The notes: generated by a model not told the origin, from the letters alone. Positions 16,737-26,679 are shown, counted from the first letter of the stretch. The stretch is DNA of 64,000 bases from Micromonospora echinospora (GCF_900091495.1 NZ_LT607413.1:1116001-1180000); one strand, 5' to 3'. Translations and numbers: made by a program.

Positions 16737-16997
16737 TCACCCGTCATGTCCATCCCTCTCCGTTCGCTCGACCTCCGCTCGCCTCCGCCCGGTGGCCGGT
16801 GCGACGCCCGGGTCGCTGGTCTGGTTGGGGAACCACAGGAAGTGCCCACGGGGCTCGCCGGTCTCGTCGATGAGTCGCCGCAACGACTGCCGCAGGAGTT
16901 CCCGGGGCAGCGCGTCGAGATCCGACGGGTCCAGTTCCTCAGCATTGAGAAGATCAGATATCAGGGGGCCGTCATGACTGCTCATCCTTTCCGGCAT
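16737..16997 (-). CDS. Candidate precursor peptide of the FxSxx-like system
   Basis: An 86-residue protein. Residues 12-46 form an acidic helical leader-like stretch ending LLRQSLRRLIDE, which matches the style of FxSxx-COOH peptides. It is followed by an aromatic segment HFLWFPNQTSDPG (52-64) where modification could occur. Unlike classical members it does not end in FxSxx; about 22 charged residues follow. ATG 16997 follows GAAGGTGGGG at good spacing; the frame runs back to 17081 without an RBS. The divergent HExxH gene begins 114 bases away, and the TPR protein follows in the same operon. The precursor role is inferred from size, leader pattern and neighbours. Confidence 0.6.
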   Translation of the reverse strand: MPERMSSHDGPLISDLLNAEELDPSDLDALPRELLRQSLRRLIDETGEPRGHFLWFPNQTSDPGVAPATGRRRAEVERTERDGHDG

Positions 16998-17110
16998 GCT
17001 TTGCCCCACCTTCGATCTATTGAGAACCGCACCGCATGCAGCACAGCCAGCGCTCCGCCAGTAACCTATCGTAGCGTTCATCGATATTCAGCAGTCATTT
17101 CGGGGGAACC
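16998..17110. promoter_or_regulatory. Divergent promoter region of the FxSxx-like locus
   Basis: This 113-bp stretch is clearly less GC-rich than its surroundings. It holds TATCGT and GATATT boxes reading right and TACGAT/TAGGTT boxes reading left. It separates the candidate peptide gene from the HExxH gene, so both arms can be co-regulated. Confidence 0.5.
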
Positions 17111-18499
17111 GTGCGTGACCCGGAACGGTCGACGGGGCGAGCCGACCGGCACGTGATGCCTCCCGGAACGTTTCTGGCGCTGGCCCGGGGCGGCGGCGGA
17201 CGGTCCGCCGTCCAGATCCTGTTGGCCGCCCAGTACAGCCGGAACCTGTTGACTCTGCGTGAGGTCGTGGAGCGGTGCGCCGAACTCGACCACCCGCACA
17301 CCGACGCCGTCCGGCAGGCCTGGCGACTGCTCGGCGGGCTCCGCCGGACCGACCCCGACGCGGTCCGCCGGGTGCTGACGTACCCCAGCGTGAGCGCGTG
17401 GGCGGCGGAGACCCTCGCCCGACTGGCTGCGCCGACGGACCACGGGCGCCCGGACGCCACGGGGAGCGCCCCACCGACCGGCGCGTGGCCGGCCATGCTC
17501 GCGCCGGTCGCCGCGGCGGCGGCCCGGTACGCCGGATCGTCGGCCACCGTCGGGTTTCCGACACCGCCCGGGTCGGCGTTCCCGCTGCCCATGGCCGGTC
17601 ATGTCCGGCTCGACCCGGACGGCCCGGCGAGGGTCACGCTGACCGTCACCGCGCACGGCCTGACGGTCGACGGTGTGCCACCACGTCCCGGCGTGGACTG
17701 GTGGCCGCTGCCCCGGCTGCACGCCGGTGGGCGACTGGAGCTGTGGCTGGACGACCTCTGGTCACTCTCCCGCCCGGCCGCCCCGGTGTCCCCGGACGAG
17801 GCGGCCCGGTGGCGCGCGGCGCTCGCCCCGGGCTGGCGACTGCTCGCCACCCGCCACCGCGGGTACGCCGAGGAGCTGGCCGCCGCGATCTCCGTGGTCA
17901 TGCCGCTGTCGCCCGGGGCGCCCGAGCTGACCGGCTCCGGCGTGCCGGCGGAGGCCGGGGCGGCACTGGTCAGTGGGACGTTCCCGGCCGGGGTGGGCTG
18001 TGTCGCGCTCTCCGGCGGCGGGGACGCCGCGACCACGGCGGCGACGCTGGTGCACGAGCTGGCCCACAACAAGCTCGCCGCGCTGGAGAACCTCTTCCCG
18101 CTCCTGCGGCCCGGCGACGACGTCCGGCTCCCCGCCCCCTGGCGGGTGGGGCCGCGTCCGTTGCCCGCGCTGCTCCAGGGCCTCTACGCGCACATCGGCG
18201 TGGCCCGGTTCTGGCGTCGCCAGCAGCACCACGAGACCCGGCCGGAAGGACGGCACCGGGCCCGGACGGAGTTCCGCCGGACCGGCGTCGCCTGCCGGGA
18301 GGTCGCCGAGCTGCTGCTCGCCGGTGACCGGCTCACCTCCCATGGCCGACTGCTGGTGGAGCAGCTGCACCGGGTGGCGACGGGCTGGGACCGGCGGGTG
18401 CCGCACCCGGTGCCGCCCCGCGCCCGGGAGCGGGCGGGGGCGGCCGGAGGACCGGTCCCTCGGCGGCGGGTCAGTCGCGCAGGAGCTGACGGGCCATGA
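17111..18499 (+). CDS. HExxH-type peptide-modification enzyme (putative aKG-dependent hydroxylase)
   Basis: The 462-residue protein carries HELAH at 315-319 followed by [13 protein letters not shown] and, about 40 residues on, [10 protein letters not shown] (359-368) with a possible third metal-ligand histidine, H361. This is the pattern of the HEXXH motif-containing putative peptide modification proteins, members of which have been described as 2-oxoglutarate-dependent peptide beta-hydroxylases. GTG 17111 follows GGGGGAA closely. It is divergent from the candidate precursor, its likely substrate. The C-terminal 30 residues are encoded partly over the convergent acyl-CoA dehydrogenase gene and look unconserved. 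No radical SAM partner gene is present in the window. Confidence 0.8.
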   Translation: MRDPERSTGRADRHVMPPGTFLALARGGGGRSAVQILLAAQYSRNLLTLREVVERCAELDHPHTDAVRQAWRLLGGLRRTDPDAVRRVLTYPSVSAWAAETLARLAAPTDHGRPDATGSAPPTGAWPAMLAPVAAAAARYAGSSATVGFPTPPGSAFPLPMAGHVRLDPDGPARVTLTVTAHGLTVDGVPPRPGVDWWPLPRLHAGGRLELWLDDLWSLSRPAAPVSPDEAARWRAALAPGWRLLATRHRGYAEELAAAISVVMPLSPGAPELTGSGVPAEAGAALVSGTFPAGVGCVALSGGGDAATTAATLVHELAHNKLAALENLFPLLRPGDDVRLPAPWRVGPRPLPALLQGLYAHIGVARFWRRQQHHETRPEGRHRARTEFRRTGVACREVAELLLAGDRLTSHGRLLVEQLHRVATGWDRRVPHPVPPRARERAGAAGGPVPRRRVSRAGADGP

Positions 18500-19634
18500 C
18501 GATCCGCTGCACCTGGTTGGTGCCCTCGTAGATCTGGGTGATCTTGGCGTCCCGCATCATCCGCTCGACCGGGTAGTCCCGGGTGTAGCCGTAGCCGCCG
18601 AGCAACTGCACCGCGTCGGTGGTGATCTCCATGGCGACGTCGGAGGCGAAGCACTTCGCCGCCGCGCCGAAGTAGGTCAGGTCGACGTCCCCACGCTCGG
18701 ACCGGGCGGCGGCGGCGTAGGTGAGCTGCCGGGCGGCCTCCAGCTTCATGCCCATGTCGGCGACCATGAACTGGATGCCCTGGAACTCCGCCACCGGCTT
18801 GCCGAACTGCTTGCGCTCCCGCACGTACCCCTTGGCGTAGTCGAGCGCGCCCTGCGCGATGCCGAGCGCCTGGGCGGCGATGGTGACCCGGGTGTGGTCC
18901 AGCGTCCGCATGGCGGTCGCGAACCCGGTGCCCTCGGCGCCGATGATCCGGTCCGCCGGGATGCGCACCTGGTCGAAGTAGACCTCGCGGGTGGGCGAGC
19001 CCTTGATGCCGAGCTTCTTCTCCGGGGCGCCGAAGCTGACCCCGGGGTCGGACTTCTCCACCACGAAGGCGGAGATCCCCCTGGACCGCGCGGCGGGATC
19101 GGTCACCGCGAAGACGGTGTAGTACTCCGAGACGCCCGCGTTGGTGATCCACCGCTTGACCCCGTTGAGCACCCAGTGATCCCCGTCACGTACCGCGCGG
19201 GTGGTCATCGAGGCCGCGTCGCTGCCCGCCTCCGGCTCGGAGAGGCAGTACGAGAACATGGCCTCCCCGGCGGCGACCGGAGTCAGGTAGCGGCGCTTGA
19301 GCTCCTCGGAGCCGGCCAGCAGCAGCGGCATCGTGCCCAGCTTGTTGACCGCCGGGATCAGCGAGGACGAGGCGCAGGCCCGGGCCACCTCCTCGATCAC
19401 GATGGCCGTGGCCAACGCGTCCGCGCCGGCGCCGCCGTACTCGGTCGGGATGTGCGGGGCGTGGAAGTCGGCGGCCCGCAGGGCGTCGTAGGACGCCTTC
19501 GGGAACTCGCCGGTCTCGTCGGCCTCCGCGGCGTGCGGGGCGACCTTCGCCTCACAGACCTCCCGGACCGCCTCCCGGACCGCGTCGTGCTCCTCGGGCA
19601 ACCGGTAGACGTCGAACGACTGCTCTGCGGGCAT
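18471..19634 (-). CDS. Acyl-CoA dehydrogenase
   Basis: A 387-residue FAD-dependent enzyme for alpha,beta-oxidation of an acyl-CoA, passing electrons to ETF. The usual three-part fold is visible: helical N-terminus, beta barrel with [17 protein letters not shown] at about 147-163, and a C-terminal bundle with [16 protein letters not shown] sequence ([12 protein letters not shown]). The catalytic glutamate lies in QIYEGTNQ (E370), as in short/medium-chain and butyryl-CoA types. ATG 19634 follows GGGGAGGGG. It overlaps the HExxH gene by 29 bases tail to tail and is transcribed away from ugd. Substrate length cannot be fixed. Confidence 0.95.
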   Translation of the reverse strand: MPAEQSFDVYRLPEEHDAVREAVREVCEAKVAPHAAEADETGEFPKASYDALRAADFHAPHIPTEYGGAGADALATAIVIEEVARACASSSLIPAVNKLGTMPLLLAGSEELKRRYLTPVAAGEAMFSYCLSEPEAGSDAASMTTRAVRDGDHWVLNGVKRWITNAGVSEYYTVFAVTDPAARSRGISAFVVEKSDPGVSFGAPEKKLGIKGSPTREVYFDQVRIPADRIIGAEGTGFATAMRTLDHTRVTIAAQALGIAQGALDYAKGYVRERKQFGKPVAEFQGIQFMVADMGMKLEAARQLTYAAAARSERGDVDLTYFGAAAKCFASDVAMEITTDAVQLLGGYGYTRDYPVERMMRDAKITQIYEGTNQVQRIVMARQLLRD

Positions 19635-19877
19635 GTTGGCCCCTCCCCTTCGCCGCTATCATGCGCAGACCGTGGCTTCGTGGGCCACCGACCACGCAGA
19701 CTGAGAATAGCGACCAGAGTTCAGGTGACGCCTACCGGCGCGTAGGCTCCTGCCCCAACGGCCCCTACAGAGCCAGCGGACCATGGAGACGACAGAATTG
19801 TCACCCGGTGCCCGGCCAGGCGCCGCAGCCGATTGCGACGCGACGAAGCGCCGCCAGCGCGAGCGGAGAAGACAGGC

Positions 19878-21305
19878 GTGACGATCCCGTACCCGAACAC
19901 CCAGCCGATGCCGGCGATCCCGGCGGTGACTCCCCCCTCCGGTGCCCCCCGGCCCCGGGTCACCTTCCTCGGCACCGGCTACCTCGGTGCGACGTATGCG
20001 ATCTGCTATGCCGAACTCGGCTACGACGTGCTCGGCTACGACGTCGACGTAGACAAGATCGCCAAGCTGAACGCGGGCGAGGTGCCGATCCACGAGCCCG
20101 GCCTGGACGAGCTGCTCAAGCGGAACCTCGCCGCCGGACGGCTGCGGTTCAGCACCGACATCGCCGAGACCGCCGACTTCGGTGACGTGCACTTCATCTG
20201 CGTGGGCACCCCGCAGCGCGCCGACGGTCTCGGCGCCGACCTCACCTACGTCGAGGCGTCGGTCAGCAGCCTGGCCCAGCACCTCACCCGCAAGGCGCTG
20301 ATCGTCGGCAAGTCGACCGTGCCGGTCGGCACGGCCGAGTGGGTCGAGCAGCTGGTCGGCAAGCACAGCTCCCCCGACCTGGGCGTCGAGGTGGCGTGGA
20401 GCCCCGAGTTCCTCCAGGAGGGCTTCGCCGTCGACGACGTGCTGCGCCCCAACCGGATCGTGGTCGGGGTGAAGAGCGAGTGGGCCAACGGCATGCTCTA
20501 CGCCGCCCACAAGGGAGTCTTCGACCTGGCCGCCACCGAGGACCGCGAGGTGCCGCTGGTGGTCACCGACTTCGCCACCGCGGAGCTGGTCAAGGTCGCC
20601 GCGAACGCCTTCCTCGCCACCAAGATCTCCTTCATCAACGCGATGGCCGAGGTCTGCGAGGTCGCCGGCGGCGACGTCACCCAGCTCGCCCGGGCCATCG
20701 GGTACGACCCCCGGATCGGCAACCGCTTCCTCCAGGCCGGACTCGGCTTCGGCGGCGCGTGCCTGCCCAAGGACATCCGCGCCTTCCAGGCCCGGGCCCA
20801 GGAACTCGGGGCCGGCGAGGCGCTGCGCTTCCTGCACGAGGTCGACCTGATCAACCTGCGCCGCCGGAGCCGGGTGCTGCAACTCGCCGCCGACCTGCTC
20901 GGCCGCCGGTACGGTCCGGCGGGGCCGGACCTCACCGGCACCCGGATCGCGGTGCTCGGGGCCACCTTCAAGCCGAACACCGACGACGTCCGCGACGCCC
21001 CGGCGCTCGCCGTGGCCGCGCTGCTCGGCAAGGCCGGCGCGGACGTGCGCGTCTTCGACCCGGAGGGCATGGAGAACGCCCGCCGGGCCATGCCCGAGCT
21101 GCACTACGAGCCGAGCATCAACGACGCCGTCACCGGAGCCGACCTGGTCTGCGTCCTCACCGAGTGGGCGGACTTCCGCAACGCCGACCCGGTCGTCCTC
21201 GGCGAACTCGTCGCCCAGCGCCGGGTGGTCGACGGCCGCAACTGCCTGGACTCGACCCTCTGGCTCCAGGCCGGCTGGGAGTACCGGGGCATGGGTCGAC
21301 CCTGA
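19878..21305 (+). CDS. ugd: UDP-glucose 6-dehydrogenase
   Basis: Oxidises UDP-glucose to UDP-glucuronate with two NAD+, a precursor for polysaccharide or glycoconjugate synthesis. The 475 residues show the Rossmann motif GTGYLG at 32-37, the substrate segment WSPEFLQEGFAVDD, the catalytic cysteine C295 in GFGGACLPKD, and the C-terminal UDP-binding domain with GATFKPNTDDVRDAP. GTG 19878 follows GGAGAAG. An extra 25-residue proline-rich N-terminus precedes the fold. A strong hairpin follows the gene. The 243 bases upstream hold no gene and contain the divergent promoters with the acyl-CoA dehydrogenase. Confidence 0.95.
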   Translation: MTIPYPNTQPMPAIPAVTPPSGAPRPRVTFLGTGYLGATYAICYAELGYDVLGYDVDVDKIAKLNAGEVPIHEPGLDELLKRNLAAGRLRFSTDIAETADFGDVHFICVGTPQRADGLGADLTYVEASVSSLAQHLTRKALIVGKSTVPVGTAEWVEQLVGKHSSPDLGVEVAWSPEFLQEGFAVDDVLRPNRIVVGVKSEWANGMLYAAHKGVFDLAATEDREVPLVVTDFATAELVKVAANAFLATKISFINAMAEVCEVAGGDVTQLARAIGYDPRIGNRFLQAGLGFGGACLPKDIRAFQARAQELGAGEALRFLHEVDLINLRRRSRVLQLAADLLGRRYGPAGPDLTGTRIAVLGATFKPNTDDVRDAPALAVAALLGKAGADVRVFDPEGMENARRAMPELHYEPSINDAVTGADLVCVLTEWADFRNADPVVLGELVAQRRVVDGRNCLDSTLWLQAGWEYRGMGRP

Positions 21306-21342
21306 CCCGCCGACGGGGCGCACCGCCCCCGAACAGGTGACC

Positions 21343-21378
21343 GGAACCGGTCGCGGAACACGCTCCGCGACCGGTTCC
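21343..21378 (+). terminator. Intrinsic terminator after ugd
   Basis: A perfect 15-bp stem (GGAACCGGTCGCGGA, 21343-21357, with 21364-21378) closes a 6-base loop; a short T-rich stretch (ACTTTTCT) follows about 13 bases later. Confidence 0.75.
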
Positions 21379-21499
21379 GTGTCTGTCCGCGACTTTTCTG
21401 GCCGCGACGCGGCGGCAACTATCGAAATCCGTGCCGGGTTTGGGCATGCTGCCACAGTGGGATTCCACAGTGCGGGGCGACCGGGTGGAGGAGTTGTTC

Positions 21500-24400
21500 G
21501 TGGCTAGCTTCCAGTGCTCCTCGTGTGGTCGGGAGATCAAGCCGGCGCGCCGCTGCCCGGCGTGCGGTGCCGAGCAGCCACAGTGGGCGGCCCACATCGC
21601 CGAGGTCGAACGGTCCATCGCGGAGATGAAGGCGCGGGACGCCGAGATCGCCCGCGAGCAGCGGCAGATCGCCCAGAAGATGCAGGCGGCCCTCTTCCAG
21701 CGGGACATCCTCGCGCACGCCGGCGAGGAGAAGCTGAAACAGGCCACCAAGACCCGCCGGGTGCTGCTGCGCCGCCGGGCCCCGCGCCAGCCCCCCGGCG
21801 CGCCGGCGGCCTCCACCGACGCCCCGCCCGGCGCCTCCGGCGGCGCACCGACCGACGCCCCGCCCCGGGTCCCCCGCCAGGGCAACCGTCCCCCGGACGA
21901 TCCGCCCACGACGACCACCGCCACCTGGCTCGACGCGGACGACCCGGAGCACCCGCCGGAGGCCTCCTCGCGCGAGGTGCAGAACATCCCGCTCGGCCTG
22001 GGCGCGCTGCTGATCGGCGTCGCCGCAGTGGTCTTCGCGGGGGTGGCGACATCCTCGATGGACGCGCTGGCCCGGCTGCTCGTCCTCCTCGCCGCGACCG
22101 CGCTGATGCTGTTCAGCGCACCCGTGGTCGCGCGCCGGGGGCTGGTGTCCACGGCCGAGACGATCGCCGCGGTCGGACTGATCCTGGTGCCGCTGGACGG
22201 GTACGCGCTCTACGCCGTGGCATCGTCCGACTCGGGCACGGTCCCCGGCACGGTCTTCGCCGGACTGATCTTCGCGGTCACCGCCGGGGTCGGCTACGGC
22301 TACGCCCGCTGGACGGGACTGCGGGTGCCCCGGTTCGCCGCCGTGCTCGCCGTACAGCCGGTGCTCCCGCTGCTCGTGTCCGGCCTGGTGCACGGCGCCA
22401 CCGGATGGGCGCTGGTCTTCACCCTGGTCGCCGCGATCGACCTCTGGCTGGCCCGTTCCCCGCTGACCACCGAGCGCCCGGTCACCCCGCCGCCCGGTCC
22501 CGACCCGGACCGCCGGGCCACGGCCCGGCCGGAGGGCGCGCCGGAGGAGGCCGACGAGGTCTTCAGCGACCCGAGGGCCACCCGGCCCGACCGGGTCGGC
22601 GCCCGGCCGGCCGCCCCGGCCCGGCCGGTGCCCTGGCTCAGGGAACTGGCCTGGGCCCTGCACGCCGTGGCGCTCGCCCTCGCCCTGGCGTACGCGGTCA
22701 CCGCGCTGCTGCGCGCGGACACCGGGCCCGCCGCCCTCGGCGCGGCGGTCGTGCTCCTGCTGGCCGCCGGGGTGACCCTGGTCGGGACGATGGCCACCCG
22801 CCGCCCGCCCCTGCCGGACCTCGGGGCCGCGATCGCCACCCTCGCCGTGATCGGTGCGTTCAGCCGGCTCGCCGCAGTCGCCCTGCCCGGCCAGGTGGTG
22901 CTGCTGGTCTCCCTCGTCATCGCGCTGACCAGCGTCGCCGTCCGGGCCGTACCGGACCGGATCCGGCGCGGCCCGCAACTGGCCTCGGCGGTCGCGCTGA
23001 CCGTCACCGGCCTGTTCGTCGGGGCCGGCGCGCTGTACGCCGGGCTCGCCCCGGTCCGCGCCGCGCTCCCCGCCTGGTCCGCCGACCTCGACCGGTACCC
23101 TGCGGTGCTCGCCACCGCCGCCGGACCGGCCGGCTGGCAGCTCGCGGTCAGCGCGCTGCTGCTCACCGTCGCGGCGGTGCTCGCCCTCCCGGCCGAGATC
23201 CGGCGGGAGTTCGCGGTGGCCGGGGCCGCGGTGACCGCGCTGGCCGTGCCGGCCTCGTTCGGGCTGAGCTGGGTGCTCGCCCCGTGGCCGCTGGTGCTCA
23301 CCGCCATCGGCCTCGGGCTGGTCGGGCTCTCCGCCCGCACCACCCGGGCCGTACGGGCACACGTCGTCGCCGCCGCCGTGGTCGGACTGATCGGCGCCGG
23401 GGCGTCGCTGGCCCGGCCGGCGCTCACCGCCGCCGTGCTGCTCACCCTCTTCGCGGGCGGAGTGCTGGTGACCCTCGCCCCCCGGGTACGGGTCGCCTCG
23501 GCGGCGGCAGCGGACACCCTCACCGCCTGGGCCGCCGGCGGCGCGGCGTTCGCCCTGCCCGGAGCGGTGGCCGCCTTCGTCGCCGCGCTGACCCCCACCG
23601 GTCCGGTACTCACCCCGGCCGCCCTGCGGGAACTCACCGTCCCGATCCTCGCCTCCAGTTTCCTGGCCGTCTGCGTCACGCTCGGCTACTCGGCGATCGT
23701 GCAGGTGTCCCAGCGGGAGATCAGCCCACCGTTGGCGATGGGGGCCGGACTCGGGGCACTGGTCGTCGCCGCGGCGGCCTTCGTCGCCCCCGGCAGCACC
23801 TCCGCCGACGCCTGGGTCGCGGCGCTGCTGCTGGTCGCCGCGCTGCTGCTCTTCCTCGCCCCGGCCATCGACGCCCGGGGCCGGGGCGACTTCGCCCTCG
23901 ACGGTTCCGACTTCGCCGCGGCGGCGGCCACCGCCGCGCTCGTCGCCACCCTGCTGCGGATCGCGGCGGTGCTCGCCCCCGGTGCGCAACTGGTGGTCGC
24001 GGCGGCGCTGGTGCTGCTGGTCGCGGTCGCCGCCCGGACGCTGCCCGACGAGTGGCGACGGGGGCCGGTCCTGGGCATGGCGGTCGCCGGGGCGATCGTC
24101 GGCGCGCTGGCCGGTTGGATGGCGCTGCGCGGCGGGTTCGGGGTGATTGCGGTGCCCGGACCGATCTGGGCGGGTGACCTCACCGGCTGGCCGGCCGCGC
24201 CCACCGGCGGCACCACCGCCCAGGCCCCGGTCGCGCTGGTCCTGCTCGGCGTCGCCGCCGCGATCCTCCTGCCCGAGCCGTGGAAGCACGACGTCTCCGG
24301 CGCGGCGGCGGTGCTGGCCACCATCGGCGCACCCGCCGCGTTCGACCTGCCCTGGTGGTCGCCGGTGCTGGTCGGCGGCACGGTCGCCACCGTCTTCGGG

Positions 24401-26443
24401 ATGGCCGCGGTCGCGGCGGCCGATCCTCGGGCGGCGCTCTCCCGGGCCACCGTCGCCGCGCTGGTGGCGCTGCACGGGGTCGGCGCGGGGCTGGTCCGGC
24501 CGTGGACCACCGCGCTGGCGCTGAGCATCGTGGTGCTGGTCGGGGCGACGGTCGCCGGGCTGGCCCGGATGTTCGCCGCCCGGCAGACCGAGCGCGTCGA
24601 GATCGACGGCATGCCGCCGCACCTCGTCACCATGGGTGGCCTCGGCACGGCGGCGGCCCTGCTCGCCCTTCCCGGCGTGGTCGCCGCACTCGGCGCCGAG
24701 GCCGGGCACGGTCCCGAGGTGCTGCTCACCGCCGCGCTGGCCGCCTCCAGCCTCGGCCTGGCGGCGGTGGCCGCCCTCCGGCGACGGGTGCCGCAGTACC
24801 TGCCGTACGCGAGCCTCGGCATCGCCGCCGGGGCCACCGTCAGCGCGCTCGCCGCGATCCCCACCAGCCTGCCGGTCGGCGTCTTCGCGGCGGCGGCCGC
24901 CCTGCTCGGGGTCCTCGCCGAGCTGGTCCGGGCCGCCACCGTGCCACCGGCCACCTCGGCCCAGCCGGTCGGCCGCTGGGCGGTGATGATCGACGGGGCG
25001 CTGCGCCGGATGCCGGACCGGCTCGCCGACCGGCGTTGGCGGGTCAGCCCGGCGGCCGGTGCCCTCGCCGCCGCCGCGCTGCCGGTCGCGCTGGCCGTGG
25101 CCTCGATCGCGCCGGCCCTGGTGGTCGCGCTGGTCGAGCCGTACGCGACGCTGTCGCGGGTCTGGGAGGGACCACCGCCGCAGCTGTTCACCCCACCGGC
25201 CGGGGCGGCCGACCCGACCCACGTGCTGACCGCCCTGCTGCTCACCATCTGCGCGGCGCTCGCCGCGACCGCGTTCAGCGGCGGGCAGTACTTCCGGGCG
25301 GTTCCGGTGGTGCTGCCCGGACTCGCGGTCACCGTGCTCATCGCGCCGATCGCGCTCGGCCTGGGCTGGCCGCAGACCACCCTGGCCGCGCTGGCGGTGT
25401 TCACCCTGGCGATGCTCGGGCTGGCGCTGACCCCACCGCCGCCCGGGGTCGAGCGGGCCCGGTCGCTGCGCTGGACCCGGATCCTGACCTTCGCCATCGG
25501 GCTCGCCGGAGGCGGGGCGGGACTGGCCGGCAGCCTCGCCACCCGGGACCTCACCGTCTTCACCCTCGCCGGGGCGGTCGCGGTCGGCACGATCGCGGCG
25601 CTGTTCGGCAGCACCGAGCGCGCCCGCATCCTCGGCTGGCTGTTCGCCTCCCTGATGGCCCAACTGCTGGTGCTCACCATCGGCCTGGTCGCCGGACTCG
25701 CCCCGGTCTGGTCGGCGTTCGGGGTGCTGGCGGTCGGCGCGGCGCTCCAGGTGTTCGCCGCCCGCCTGCCCCGGCTGCGCCGACCGGAGGCGCACCGCGA
25801 GGCGGCCACCGTGGAGTGGAGCGGGTACGCTGCCGCGCTGATCGCGCTGGCCCTCGCCTTCGACTCGCCACGGCACATCGCCGCCCTGCTGGCCGGCTGG
25901 GGCGCGGTGCTCGGAGTGGCCGCCACCCGGCCGGGTCGCCGCCCGACCGAGCGACGCATCCTGTTCTGGTCGGTGGTGGGCTGCGAGATCGTCGCCTGGT
26001 GGATCCTGATGCGGGTCGCCGACGTGGCGCTCCCCGAGGCCTACACTCTGCCGTTCGCGGCGCTCGCCCTGCTGGTCGGCGTGATGGAGCTACGGGAGCG
26101 GCCAGATCTGAGCAGCTGGGTGGCGTACGGGCCGGCGTTGGTGGCCGCGTTCGTGCCCACCCTGGCGATCGTGCTGGCCACCGAATCCAGCATGCTCCGG
26201 CAGGTGCTCCTGCTGCTCGGCGCGGTGGCCGTGCTGGTCTGGGGTTCGATGACCCAGCAGCAGGCCCCGGTGATCGTCGGGGCGGTGGTCACCACGTTCG
26301 CCGCGCTGCACGCGCTGTTCAGTTTCGGGCCCTGGCTGGCGCTGCTCCTGGTCGGCCTGGTGCTGCTGGTGCTGGGCGCGAGCAACGAGCGACGCCGCCG
26401 CGCCCAGGACCGCCTCCAGACCGCCCTCCGTGGCATGCGCTGA
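21500..26443 (+). CDS. Giant polytopic membrane protein (SCO7613 C-terminal-domain type)
   Basis: This 1647-residue protein begins with a zinc ribbon (CSSCGREIKPARRCPACG at about 5-22). A charged coiled-coil of about 60 residues and a Pro/Arg-rich linker follow. From about residue 160 to the end come some 40 or more hydrophobic segments rich in Ala, Leu and Val. GTG 21500 follows GGAGGAG by 6 bases and puts the ribbon at the N-terminus; the frame upstream to 21431 is not needed. The layout matches actinobacterial proteins named SCO7613 C-terminal domain-containing membrane protein, whose function is unknown. A strong antisense open frame over the gene is a shadow. Confidence 0.85.
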   Translation: MASFQCSSCGREIKPARRCPACGAEQPQWAAHIAEVERSIAEMKARDAEIAREQRQIAQKMQAALFQRDILAHAGEEKLKQATKTRRVLLRRRAPRQPPGAPAASTDAPPGASGGAPTDAPPRVPRQGNRPPDDPPTTTTATWLDADDPEHPPEASSREVQNIPLGLGALLIGVAAVVFAGVATSSMDALARLLVLLAATALMLFSAPVVARRGLVSTAETIAAVGLILVPLDGYALYAVASSDSGTVPGTVFAGLIFAVTAGVGYGYARWTGLRVPRFAAVLAVQPVLPLLVSGLVHGATGWALVFTLVAAIDLWLARSPLTTERPVTPPPGPDPDRRATARPEGAPEEADEVFSDPRATRPDRVGARPAAPARPVPWLRELAWALHAVALALALAYAVTALLRADTGPAALGAAVVLLLAAGVTLVGTMATRRPPLPDLGAAIATLAVIGAFSRLAAVALPGQVVLLVSLVIALTSVAVRAVPDRIRRGPQLASAVALTVTGLFVGAGALYAGLAPVRAALPAWSADLDRYPAVLATAAGPAGWQLAVSALLLTVAAVLALPAEIRREFAVAGAAVTALAVPASFGLSWVLAPWPLVLTAIGLGLVGLSARTTRAVRAHVVAAAVVGLIGAGASLARPALTAAVLLTLFAGGVLVTLAPRVRVASAAAADTLTAWAAGGAAFALPGAVAAFVAALTPTGPVLTPAALRELTVPILASSFLAVCVTLGYSAIVQVSQREISPPLAMGAGLGALVVAAAAFVAPGSTSADAWVAALLLVAALLLFLAPAIDARGRGDFALDGSDFAAAAATAALVATLLRIAAVLAPGAQLVVAAALVLLVAVAARTLPDEWRRGPVLGMAVAGAIVGALAGWMALRGGFGVIAVPGPIWAGDLTGWPAAPTGGTTAQAPVALVLLGVAAAILLPEPWKHDVSGAAAVLATIGAPAAFDLPWWSPVLVGGTVATVFGMAAVAAADPRAALSRATVAALVALHGVGAGLVRPWTTALALSIVVLVGATVAGLARMFAARQTERVEIDGMPPHLVTMGGLGTAAALLALPGVVAALGAEAGHGPEVLLTAALAASSLGLAAVAALRRRVPQYLPYASLGIAAGATVSALAAIPTSLPVGVFAAAAALLGVLAELVRAATVPPATSAQPVGRWAVMIDGALRRMPDRLADRRWRVSPAAGALAAAALPVALAVASIAPALVVALVEPYATLSRVWEGPPPQLFTPPAGAADPTHVLTALLLTICAALAATAFSGGQYFRAVPVVLPGLAVTVLIAPIALGLGWPQTTLAALAVFTLAMLGLALTPPPPGVERARSLRWTRILTFAIGLAGGGAGLAGSLATRDLTVFTLAGAVAVGTIAALFGSTERARILGWLFASLMAQLLVLTIGLVAGLAPVWSAFGVLAVGAALQVFAARLPRLRRPEAHREAATVEWSGYAAALIALALAFDSPRHIAALLAGWGAVLGVAATRPGRRPTERRILFWSVVGCEIVAWWILMRVADVALPEAYTLPFAALALLVGVMELRERPDLSSWVAYGPALVAAFVPTLAIVLATESSMLRQVLLLLGAVAVLVWGSMTQQQAPVIVGAVVTTFAALHALFSFGPWLALLLVGLVLLVLGASNERRRRAQDRLQTALRGMR

Positions 26444-26514
26444 CCCAGCACCCCGCCCCCGCCCACCACGCCAGCCCCGTGCGCCGCGCCCGCCCCCACC
26501 GCCGTCGCAGCCGA

Positions 26515-26575
26515 GGTGGTAGCAGGGGACCCTTGTTACCGCTTTTTGAGTAGCAGGGGTCCCCTGCTACCACCC
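26515..26575. repeat. Dispersed palindromic element, copy 2 (best preserved)
   Basis: Left half GGTAGCAGGGGACCC, core TTGTTACCGCTTTTTG, right half GTAGCAGGGG/T/CCCCTGCTAC, which is itself a perfect palindrome, then ACCACC. It lies 70 bases after the giant membrane gene and 105 bases before the purE stop, between convergent genes. Confidence 0.8.
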
Positions 26576-26679
26576 CGGCGAGAGCTGGCGGAGGTTCGGC
26601 GGCACGGCGGGAACGGCGCTCAGGCCAGTGCGGCGCGGAGCGCGGCGGACGCTGACGCCCCCGCCGCGCGGTCACTCGC

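Noticed and set aside
21419..25876. 1485-aa antisense frame over the giant membrane gene
   Set aside because: Low-complexity Gly/Arg/Gln composition typical of high-GC antisense frames; the plus-strand frame has a zinc ribbon, TM segments and an RBS.
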